Source of the DNA: Aeoliella sp052161615
GTDB lineage: Bacteria > Planctomycetota > Planctomycetia > Pirellulales > Lacipirellulaceae
Direction of reading: 5' to 3'
Assembly: GCF_052161615.1 (NCBI RefSeq)
Contig: NZ_CP197417.1
Span: forward strand, 4,588,001-4,652,000
DNA: 64,000 nucleotides
Positions 54,020 to 61,900 of this stretch are shown here, in pieces (the stretch's first letter is position 1; each line of letters opens with the position of its first letter). The notes beneath the pieces are model-generated. The model saw nothing but the letters and a program-made list of their open reading frames with translations, searched no databases and was not told the DNA's origin. Made by a program: the position numbers and the translations under genes.

Positions 54020-54903
54020 GAACGAGCACGCTGAGCTTGGCCACGAATGTCGATGCCTACGAGCGACGACCACGCCGCAAGGAATCGCAAGTACTCCGTC
54101 CCCGGACTGCCAGACCCTACCGGACGGTCCTCGATCGAGACGACAGGCAGCGCGCAAATCGACGTGCTGGTGAACCAGACTTCGTCAGCCGAGCGGAGTT
54201 CGTCGATGGTGATGTCCCGTTCGGCGAATGGGACGCCTAGCTGGGCGGCGAGCTCGGCGATGACGGCAACACTCACACCAGGCAGCACCTTGGTGCTTCG
54301 CGGCGTGGCGAGGCCCGACTCGCGGTCGTACGTCACCAGGTTCGCGGTCGAACCCTCGCCGACGAATCCTTCCTGGTCGAGCAGAATCGCCCGAGCCCGT
54401 GGCCTTCGCGCGCGGGCTTCGTGATCGGCCAAGTAGTAGTGCATACGGCTGCGGCATTTGAGCTCCGCCGGCCAGCAGTTCGGCGGCACTTGGCGATGCT
54501 CGCTCAAGTAGGCGTGCACGCCGTCGTCAAACTGATCGGCCCACTCGGCAAAGTGTAGCGGCAAGCCATGCACGCAAATCGTCGGCCCCGCGCCACTGCC
54601 CGGCGTTACGAACACCACGACTGCCCAGTCGTCATCGGGCCCGATCTGCGAGCGATGGAGGTCGAGATACTGATCGATCGCTGAATCAAGCTCACGGGTG
54701 ATAGCAACCGCATCGAGGCCGATGATAGCGAGCGAAGCGTGCATCCGGGCGAGGTGCGATTCCTTGCGAAACAGCTCGCCACCAAACGTACGCAGACGTT
54801 CGGTGACGGTGATGCCCATGGTGAACCCCAAGTCGCCCAAAGGAATCGACACTTGGGGCTCAGGGATCCATTGGCCGTTGAAGTAAGCAAGTCGTTCGGT
54901 CAT
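54016..54903 (-). CDS. Class IV aminotransferase (PLP-dependent)
   Basis: A 295-residue fold-type IV PLP enzyme, the family of branched-chain and D-amino acid aminotransferases and aminodeoxychorismate lyase. PLP lysine is Lys149 in ELKCRSRMHYYLAD, the conserved glutamate is in GFVGEGSTANLV (Glu183), and the substrate loop includes LPGVSVAVIAEL. The RSRMHYYLAD segment is unlike BCAT (typically KxxxNYLxN). It is coupled by overlapping stop/start codons to an ABC exporter, suggesting that its product is exported or that the set makes and moves a small amino compound. Confidence 0.88.
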   Translation of the reverse strand: MTERLAYFNGQWIPEPQVSIPLGDLGFTMGITVTERLRTFGGELFRKESHLARMHASLAIIGLDAVAITRELDSAIDQYLDLHRSQIGPDDDWAVVVFVTPGSGAGPTICVHGLPLHFAEWADQFDDGVHAYLSEHRQVPPNCWPAELKCRSRMHYYLADHEARARRPRARAILLDQEGFVGEGSTANLVTYDRESGLATPRSTKVLPGVSVAVIAELAAQLGVPFAERDITIDELRSADEVWFTSTSICALPVVSIEDRPVGSGSPGTEYLRFLAAWSSLVGIDIRGQAQRARS

Positions 54904-54966
54904 GCTGGCCGAGCGTAGCACAACGGAGCCGTGCCGTCCACGTTCGGTGCTGCCAGCAGGGACATC

Positions 54967-55016
54967 TGTAGAGGGCTCTCCGAGCCCGATACTCGGGGTC
55001 GGAGACCCCTCCCACA
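54967..55016. repeat. Dispersed repeat family B, copy 2
   Basis: GAGGGCTCTCCGAGCCCGAT followed by an inverted, modified arm ending CCCCTCCCACA. The first arm is the reverse complement, with one base changed, of the segment ATCGGGCTCGGAGAGCCCTC within 35340-35382. It lies between the aminotransferase and the alpha/beta hydrolase gene. Confidence 0.65.
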
Positions 55017-55025
55017 ATCTCGCTA

Positions 55026-56039
55026 TCAATTCATGAACATTACGTGCTGCCACATGGTGGCAATCGTCGAACCGGTCGACATGTAGTCGAACAGGTCGTG
55101 CGACTTTCCCACGCAGTTCGTGCAGTCGAAGCACTGCACCTGCTCGCGAGCGCCGGGGATGAGCGAGGTCGGACCGCAGAGGCCCATCGCCTGTGGGCTA
55201 CAATTGGTCTCGACCAGATCGTAGTGCCGCATCGCAGGGTCGAGTTGATTGTTGAGCATCATCACGCGGTCGATCTGATGCATCGCCAGGTCGTGATAGC
55301 CGTTGGGGCCAAACCAATTAGAGTGCGTCGCGGCGGCGATGAATGCCACTCGCATCGGAGCGTGCTGCCCGGTGCTCGATAGCGAAGCACCGCTCAGATC
55401 ACCACCGGCGAGCACGTGCATCGCACCGCCAATGATCCGCGCGCCGTAGCTGTAACCAATCAGACTGATCTTCGCGTCAACGGGCATTTGGTTCAGCACC
55501 CACGCGAGCTCCCAGCCCACGGGCCGAGTGCGAACGGCTTTCACGCGGAAGTCGCGGAGCAGGCCATTCACTTCCGAAGCGGGCCAGGAGAAGATTACGT
55601 ACCGCACGGGGCGGTCGTCCGTCGCGTAGCCAGTCAGCGTGCGGTACACGCGAAGCGATCGATCGCGGGCCATCGAGGGATCGACCTTATTGCCGTGCAC
55701 GTAGAACACGGTCACCATGCCATCGCCAGCCGCTGCGGACAATTGCGCGAGGTCGGTATTCACCCAGCGACGGCAGTTGCCGCTTTCGTCGACCGCGTAC
55801 TGGCGAACTTCCAGACGCTCGGCGATCACGTTCTCGCTCGTCGAGCAGGCGACGGGCCGAACATTCACCTCCCACACTTCGTCCTGGACGCGCACGCCCG
55901 AAATCGACTCTGCGTACAGAGCCGGAGCAAAGGCGAGCAAGGCGCACGTGGCAACAGCCAGTGCAATATGGCGGTGGAGGGCGGGGGCACGCATGGTGGG
56001 CAGGCAGTGCAAGGCGGCAAAAACGGACCCTGTAAGCAT
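55026..56039 (-). CDS. Exported alpha/beta hydrolase-like protein
   Basis: A 337-residue exported protein: hydrophobic signal ALAVATCALLAFAPALYA after a 23-residue charged start. The alpha/beta hydrolase core shows VTVFYVHGNKV, IFSWPASEVNGLL and ISLIGYSYGARI, with nucleophile Ser197 in GYSYG. The C-terminal half contains Cys-rich NCSPQAMGLCGPTS and CFDCTNCVG, which may form disulphides. The family resembles DUF900-like lipases. AAGGA six bases before ATG 56039 supports the start. Substrate unknown. Confidence 0.82.
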   Translation of the reverse strand: MLTGSVFAALHCLPTMRAPALHRHIALAVATCALLAFAPALYAESISGVRVQDEVWEVNVRPVACSTSENVIAERLEVRQYAVDESGNCRRWVNTDLAQLSAAAGDGMVTVFYVHGNKVDPSMARDRSLRVYRTLTGYATDDRPVRYVIFSWPASEVNGLLRDFRVKAVRTRPVGWELAWVLNQMPVDAKISLIGYSYGARIIGGAMHVLAGGDLSGASLSSTGQHAPMRVAFIAAATHSNWFGPNGYHDLAMHQIDRVMMLNNQLDPAMRHYDLVETNCSPQAMGLCGPTSLIPGAREQVQCFDCTNCVGKSHDLFDYMSTGSTIATMWQHVMFMN

Positions 56040-56453
56040 CGGATTTCCTTACCCTTTAGCACCACACCAAGTCGGGGGAGGTGCAATCGAACGGGAACTT
56101 CGGCCTGTATAGATTCTGCTAGCGAACAATCGACCCTAGCGATTGCAAAGATTGTACCGATCGCGGGAGGTTTGCCGAGGGTGCTGGCAGGGGCTTCTCA
56201 AGATGTTGAAAAAAATCATCTGTTGCGTTTGCACCACGCGGGGCGTGGGGTACGTTTCCCTGACGCCACATCAGGCTGGTTGTCGCTCCCCGATGGAGTG
56301 CCAATTGCCCGCAGTGGTCGCCCCGCCCCAGAGTCCCTCCCCACTCGTTCGCCGACGTGCGAACACCCACCTTCCGCCTACTGCCAGCCGACCACCGGCG
56401 TTGCCCTGCCATCCCCAGGGCCTCCCCCCAGCAGGCAAGGAGATACCCGATCC
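56040..56453 (+). other. Spacer upstream of the Cys/Gln-rich lipoprotein gene
   Basis: 414 bases without a supported gene. It carries the divergent promoters of the hydrolase (minus) and lipoprotein (plus) genes; no exact -35/-10 pair is identified. A short plus-strand frame from 56203 (MLKKIICCVC) has a weak AGGGG upstream but no family and is not counted as a gene. Confidence 0.4.
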
Positions 56454-57011
56454 ATGAAACGCGCTCTCGTGCTTTTGGCCGCTTGCTTGCTGGTCTCCAG
56501 CTTCAGCGGTTGTACCAGTTGCTGCCGACGCGTTCGCAGCACGATTTGCCCCGGAGCTTGGTGCGGCTCGCGTGCCCCGGCGGCTGCTCCTATGATGGCC
56601 CCCATCGTGGCAACGCCCGTCGTGGCGACGCCGCAGATTGTGCCGCAGCAGCAGTGCATCCAGCCGCAGTACGTGCAGCCTCAACAAATCATTCAGCCAC
56701 AGGTCATGCAGCCGCAAGTGGTGCAGCCACAGATGCAGATGGTCGCGCCGCAGTGCGTGCCATGCTGCCCCTGCCCTTGCCCACCTGTAATGTGCGACCC
56801 GTGCTGCTCGCCATGCGATGGGTTTAGCAGCTACGGAAGTTGTTGTGGCGGCGAGATGACTTCGGCCGGTTATGGCGGCGATTGCGGTTGCAGCGGAACT
56901 TACAGCGGGCCGGTCATCTCCGGCGAATCGCAACCCAGCGGCAACTGGCAGCAAGACACCCGCCAGCCGACCGATGCCGATACCGCGAATGACCCCAGCC
57001 CCGGTATCTGA
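56454..57011 (+). CDS. Cysteine/glutamine-rich lipoprotein
   Basis: A 185-residue lipoprotein with lipobox FSGC (Cys20). The body is low-complexity: Pro/Val/Gln repeats (QPQVMQPQVVQPQ, VQPQQIIQPQ) and Cys-rich patches (CVPCCPCPCPPVMCDPCC, GSCCGG), ending in a Ser/Asp-rich tail. Such sequences are found in planctomycete cell-wall-like proteins, where disulphide networks are common. No enzyme motif. ATG is preceded by AAGGAG about 11 bases upstream. A strong terminator lies downstream. Confidence 0.78.
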   Translation: MKRALVLLAACLLVSSFSGCTSCCRRVRSTICPGAWCGSRAPAAAPMMAPIVATPVVATPQIVPQQQCIQPQYVQPQQIIQPQVMQPQVVQPQMQMVAPQCVPCCPCPCPPVMCDPCCSPCDGFSSYGSCCGGEMTSAGYGGDCGCSGTYSGPVISGESQPSGNWQQDTRQPTDADTANDPSPGI

Positions 57012-57120
57012 GCGAACGTAAACAGCAAAAACCGAAACAGTCCGGGCCGCCGCCTCTCCCCAACCCCATGGCGGCCTATGCGGAACGCTCGCCTCCCCGC
57101 GATGCGTTCCGCCGAACAAG

Positions 57121-57178
57121 CCGCCCCGTCCTCCAAACGCCATCCTGAACGTTTGGGGCCGCACGGGGCGGTTTTTTT
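57121..57178 (+). terminator. Rho-independent terminator
   Basis: CCGCCCCGT (57121-57129) pairs with ACGGGGCGG (57163-57171), directly followed by seven T. An inner CCAAACG/CGTTTGG hairpin fills the loop. About 110 bases after the lipoprotein stop. Confidence 0.9.
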
Positions 57179-57279
57179 ATTCTGCCTTCTTCATGCGGGC
57201 GGGGTAAAATAGGAGGAATGGCTCAACTTGGGCGACCACTCGCCCCCTGCCCCGCTTTCCGCCATCCCCGCCAAGAATC

Positions 57280-58266
57280 ATGCGACATCTGCTCCTGCTC
57301 TCCTTCGCCCTGCTGCTTCTCGTCAGCACGGCGAACGCCCAATTGCTCGAAGCCCCCACGACCGGCACCACCGATCCCGAGCGGTTCGGCAAAAAAGAAA
57401 CCGTCCAGTTCCGCGTCGGCGCCGAGATCACCGCCGCGCGGGGAGCTTGCCGCGACATTCGCGCGATGGTGGCCATCCCGCTGGAGTGCGACGAGCAGCA
57501 CGTGGTGCGGATGAGCGAAGACTTCAGCCGCCACGTCGACAAGGTGACCTACCGCGACCTGGATGGCGGCGCCAAGCAAATGCTCATCACGGTCCCCTCC
57601 CTCGCCAGTGGCGAGACGGCCACCGCGGTGGTGACGTTCGAAGTCACCACCAACACGGTCGATCCCCCCGAGGACGAAGCGACCGCCGACCTAGTGCTTC
57701 CCAAGAAGCCCGAGCGGACCGTTCGCAAGTACCTAACCGAAAGCCCGATGATTCAAGTTCGGGACAGTCAGATTCGAACGCTGGCCCGCGACTTGTGGAG
57801 GAAGGCGGACGAGGAGCTCGAAGATCCCAACGACTGGCAGCGCGTCGAGTACTTGTACGATTACATGCTGGAGAACGTCAGCTACTCCGAAGGAGTCGAT
57901 AAGAGCGCCGTCGATACGCTCCGCGACGGCAAGGCCGATTGTTTTGGTCGTAGCGCCGTCTTTATCGCGCTGTGCCGCGCGAACAAAGTGCCGGCCCGCG
58001 TGGTGTGGGTCGACCAACATGCGTACGCCGAGTTCTACCTCGAAGACGCCGAGGGCAATGGCTCCTGGTACCCCATCGAGTCCGCCGGCACGCGGGCGTT
58101 TGGCGGCATGCCACTTGCGCGAACCATCTTGCAGAAGGGCGACAACTTCCAGGTCCCCGAGCGACGCGGCGAGCGATTGTTCTACGCCTCGGATTACCTG
58201 CTTGCGTTACCGGTAGGCAACAGTGGCAAGCCGACGGTGAAGTACATTCGGGAAGTGGTGGAGTAG
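57280..58266 (+). CDS. Secreted transglutaminase-like protein
   Basis: A 328-residue exported protein: signal peptide ending ANA (residue 20), a beta-rich N-terminal domain, and a transglutaminase-like (papain-fold) domain with VEYLYDYMLENVSYSEGVD, Cys221 in GKADCFGRS, His247 in DQHAYAEF and Glu267 in WYPIES. The triad third residue is Glu rather than the usual Asp. It may act as a cysteine protease or cross-linking enzyme of the envelope. The next gene is a membrane thioredoxin on the opposite strand. Confidence 0.88.
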   Translation: MRHLLLLSFALLLLVSTANAQLLEAPTTGTTDPERFGKKETVQFRVGAEITAARGACRDIRAMVAIPLECDEQHVVRMSEDFSRHVDKVTYRDLDGGAKQMLITVPSLASGETATAVVTFEVTTNTVDPPEDEATADLVLPKKPERTVRKYLTESPMIQVRDSQIRTLARDLWRKADEELEDPNDWQRVEYLYDYMLENVSYSEGVDKSAVDTLRDGKADCFGRSAVFIALCRANKVPARVVWVDQHAYAEFYLEDAEGNGSWYPIESAGTRAFGGMPLARTILQKGDNFQVPERRGERLFYASDYLLALPVGNSGKPTVKYIREVVE

Positions 58267-58338
58267 CGGCTGAAATGACCAATGACGAATTGGCAATGAC
58301 CAATGCCTGGCGGGTGGGTGGGTTACCGCCCACTCTTT

Positions 58339-58875
58339 TCACTGCCCACTGTCGGCAATGATCTTCTCGAGCTGCCCGATGCTGCCGCCTTCTTCTCGGC
58401 TCATGCCTTCAACGCGGGCGACTTCTTTGCCGGCGGGGTCGAACAAGATCAGCGTGGGGAGGCCGCGGACGCCGAGGGCCATCTGGGCATTCCCGCCGCC
58501 GTAAGCGACAGGCCAATCGAAGCCGGGCACTGTGTCGATCGATTCTTGCACCAAACTCTTCACTGCATCTTCGGCAATTCCGATCACGATCACCTCGTCG
58601 CCAGGCCAGCGACTGCGGAACTCAGCCAGCTCGGGCATCGATGCCATGCAGGGCCCACACCAGGTGGCCCATGCGTCGACCACCACCCACTTGCCCTTGA
58701 GCGCATCGGCCGTGAGCGGCTCGGAGGTATTCAGCCACCCACCAACGTTGGCCTTCGGCAGCGGCGCGGGGAGCGGCAGCTGCGGGCGACCCCGCCACTG
58801 CCCAATCAGCACCGCCGAGGCGAACACCAGCACAAGCACAAACAGGGCCATCCCGGGCGTCGACTTCTGAGCCAT
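58339..58875 (-). CDS. Membrane-anchored thioredoxin-like protein (TlpA/ResA type)
   Basis: A 178-residue protein with one N-terminal membrane segment (ALFVLVLVFASAVLIG) and an outer thioredoxin domain. The active site is WATWCGPCM (Cys73, Cys76), and VRGLPTLILFD gives the cis-proline. Such proteins keep periplasmic cysteines reduced or support cytochrome c maturation. It lies 32 bases downstream of the giant gene's stop on the same strand. The nearby Cys-rich lipoprotein could be a client, though this is only positional. Confidence 0.9.
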   Translation of the reverse strand: MAQKSTPGMALFVLVLVFASAVLIGQWRGRPQLPLPAPLPKANVGGWLNTSEPLTADALKGKWVVVDAWATWCGPCMASMPELAEFRSRWPGDEVIVIGIAEDAVKSLVQESIDTVPGFDWPVAYGGGNAQMALGVRGLPTLILFDPAGKEVARVEGMSREEGGSIGQLEKIIADSGQ

Positions 58876-58907
58876 GCTGCTGTTCTTTACCTTGGAACCT
58901 GTTGCCT

Positions 58908-61900
58908 TTAATCGATCCGGCGACGGAGCAAGATCGCGTCCTCGACGTTCACGTCCTCGCCCGGCTTGAACGCCACCGGCCGCGTGCGGTCGATGATGTA
59001 GAACGACCGATGCCGATCGACGTCGCCCGTCTCGCTCTTCAGCTCCTTACCAAGCTGATAGCCCTGCGGATAAACCTTATCATACAAGGCCCGAGCACGC
59101 AGCGGAGGATCGGCCGTGTCGCCAGTCTGGTTCCGGAACTTCTGCTGGACGTTGTTCTCGTCGGCATCCCAGTTCGGTGCCGGCAGGACTTCAAAGTACC
59201 CCACCGTCACCCACACCGCAAACACCCCGCTCCGCGTGGTGGTCAGGTTATCGATGCGAGTCAGCGGCATGTAATGCATCGCGGAGTTGCGAGGGGCGTC
59301 GACGCCGGGGGTGGAGGTGAGTTCGCTAAAGAGCGGGACAGCAACTTCAGGAGTGGGCGTTCCCGTCACCAGCGGAACGTCGTCGCTAGTCGGCCAACCC
59401 GCTTCTCGCGTATCGCTCACTAAGCCATTGCCGTTGTTATCGACTCCGGGCGCTCCCCATTGGAAGTTGGCACCAGGCCGCACCGGGTGGGCTCGAAGCA
59501 TAGAGGCTGCCACACCGTCGTCCACCATGCTGGCAAGCGGGACTAAGTCGCCTGCTTCCGACGAGCGAAACGGATTGCCAAAGAACGAAGGTACATTGTT
59601 ATTAAGTACTAGGTCGACGCGATCCACGCCACTTGCGTGATGCGCGAGAACCGGGTCGGTGTAACCACGGCGACTCCAGACAATGTCCTTCCACGCCGGA
59701 CCCATGTGTCCATATCCGGGCTGGTTGTAGGCGATCGGATCTTGATCGCGAACTCGATGCATCAATCCGTCGAACACATCCGACCAAACGGCGATACCCG
59801 CGGGATTCGCGGGGGCCATGCTCGGCCCGCGCTGGCTCACTACCGTATTCAAATTCACCTTGCCCGGCTCGCGATAGTCGGGCACTCGGTTGAAGGGCGC
59901 GGCCATACCCGACCTTGGATCGTCAGGCGATGTCACGCCGGCCGCGCTGAAGGCGACCGGATTTAGTAGCGTATCGGTCGCCACGAAGCGGCTTGGCGTG
60001 TGCACGTAGTCGAGAATGCGATGGAAGTTCGCCGCCCCTACGCACGCCGGGTTCCCATTCGAGTCGGGCTCGATGTACGCAGGATCGCGGCTCACCTGCT
60101 TCAAGTTGATGAGGTGTCCAAAACCCGCGGTCATTCGCTTGTAGCGTTCCGCATTCGTGCGTTCGCCGTCGATGGGACTACTCGCATTGCCGGTTCGGAA
60201 GGCGGGGCCGGGATTATAGTCGTTCATCGCGGCGGTTTGGCCCGCCTTGGCGGAATCAAGTCCCGAGAACTTCCGCAAGAGTTCCATCGAACTCCACGCC
60301 GGCACCTGCAACAATTCGCTCTCACTCACAAACGGGCGATTGTTCCAAGTCATCCACGGAGCCGTTGAAGTCACTCCCGTTGCTTGATCCGGCCGCGGCG
60401 CACCAAGCGCCGGACCCATGGTCTGTGCTTGCTGCTGGTTGCCCAAATCGTCGCCGACCACATCCGTGGGGTCGATCATATTGGCAGCCAAGCCCGTCTC
60501 CGGACGCAGGTAGGTGGCTCCGAGGGACTGGTTCGGCAATCCCAGCGAGTGCCCGAAGAAGTAGTCGAAATGGTTTTCCGAAATGGCATGATCCGTCTGC
60601 ACTGCGTTCGGGAAGATGCGCGACCGCATGGTCGGAGCCCGACCTTCGTTCGGAAGTCCAGCGGCTCGCAAGGCGAGGAACGTGTCCTGGTTCAACGTCC
60701 ATCGTTGCGGGAACTCTGCTGCATTACCCACCGTGCGGCGAAGCTGGCTCGTCCGCTCGCGAGAGTAGAATCCATCGTAGCTCCCAGCCTGTGCTTGGCT
60801 GCTGCTCGCGCCATTGAACACCGTGAGGTCCACGGCCGTCGAATCGACGGTCAAGTACGGATTCACCGGCCACCTTGCGTCGTGATGCGTGAAATTCTTC
60901 TTCGTCGGATCGTCTGAGGCCGCTAAGTAACCAGGAGGCGGATTCCAAGGAAGCGTCGGATCGGCGAGCCGCTGCAAATGCACTACGCGGAATTTGGGCA
61001 AGAACTTAGGAGTTTTCTCAGCTTCGTCGAACTCGGGATCCACATCAAATGGCGTGTCGAAGTGGGCGGGACTTTCCGTTCCATCGATCACATTGACGAA
61101 CGCGCCTTCACCATTCGCCGCTTCGGGCTTCCATTCTTGTCCTTCGTCGCCCGACCCACTTTCGAGGTAGAACAATTCGCGGGCGCGGACGCCATAACCA
61201 TATGCTGGCTCCGAAATGTTCATGTCGTCCACGGGGATCGCCACCACCGGTGCCAGGATTTGGGATCCTGCGCTGGCGGTAGGTGGATCGGCTGTCTCGG
61301 CCGTGATGTTCACGACATCACTCTGGCTCTGCTGATTTCGATTGGCAAGATTACGAAGCGTCATCAGCTCGCCTGCACGATCACCGTCCGTTGCGCCGGG
61401 AATGCCACCGTTGGCACCTACGAGCAACTGTTGCACAAACGGATTGGTCGAAGGCTGCAACTCGATCCGGCGCGTTCCCAGAATGGCACCCAGGTGATCG
61501 GCGTCGGTGGTCTCGTTCTGTGGTTCAGCTCCGCCGTTGGCAGTCAGCAGATTGCGGCCAATGGTCGTAATGTACCGAGTCCGACCACCACTGGCGGCCG
61601 GGACTCGATCAGTCGGGTAGACCGTACCCGCTTCGCCAATCACGCCGTACCGACCTGGCATGATAGGAGCAATACGTACGTCTCGGCGGCCGACAGCCTG
61701 CTGCGTGGCGACGAAGCGGTGGGGCATTGAAACCAAATCAACTGTGCCCGACCCGCTGACGAGGGTCTGTGTCCCTAAGTCGATGTAATTAAGCGGAATC
61801 CGAACTCGCAAGTCTTCGTAATACTTGCGTAACAGAGGCCCTTTATCGAGGTCGTGGTATGATCTTTGTACGCTACCTGGGGTCGCTCTCGAATTGCCAC

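Noticed and set aside
56143..56457. A small plus-strand frame before the lipoprotein gene (MLKKIICCVC part)
   Set aside because: The ribosome binding site is weak, the rest is Pro-rich low complexity, and it ends inside the next gene's start region.
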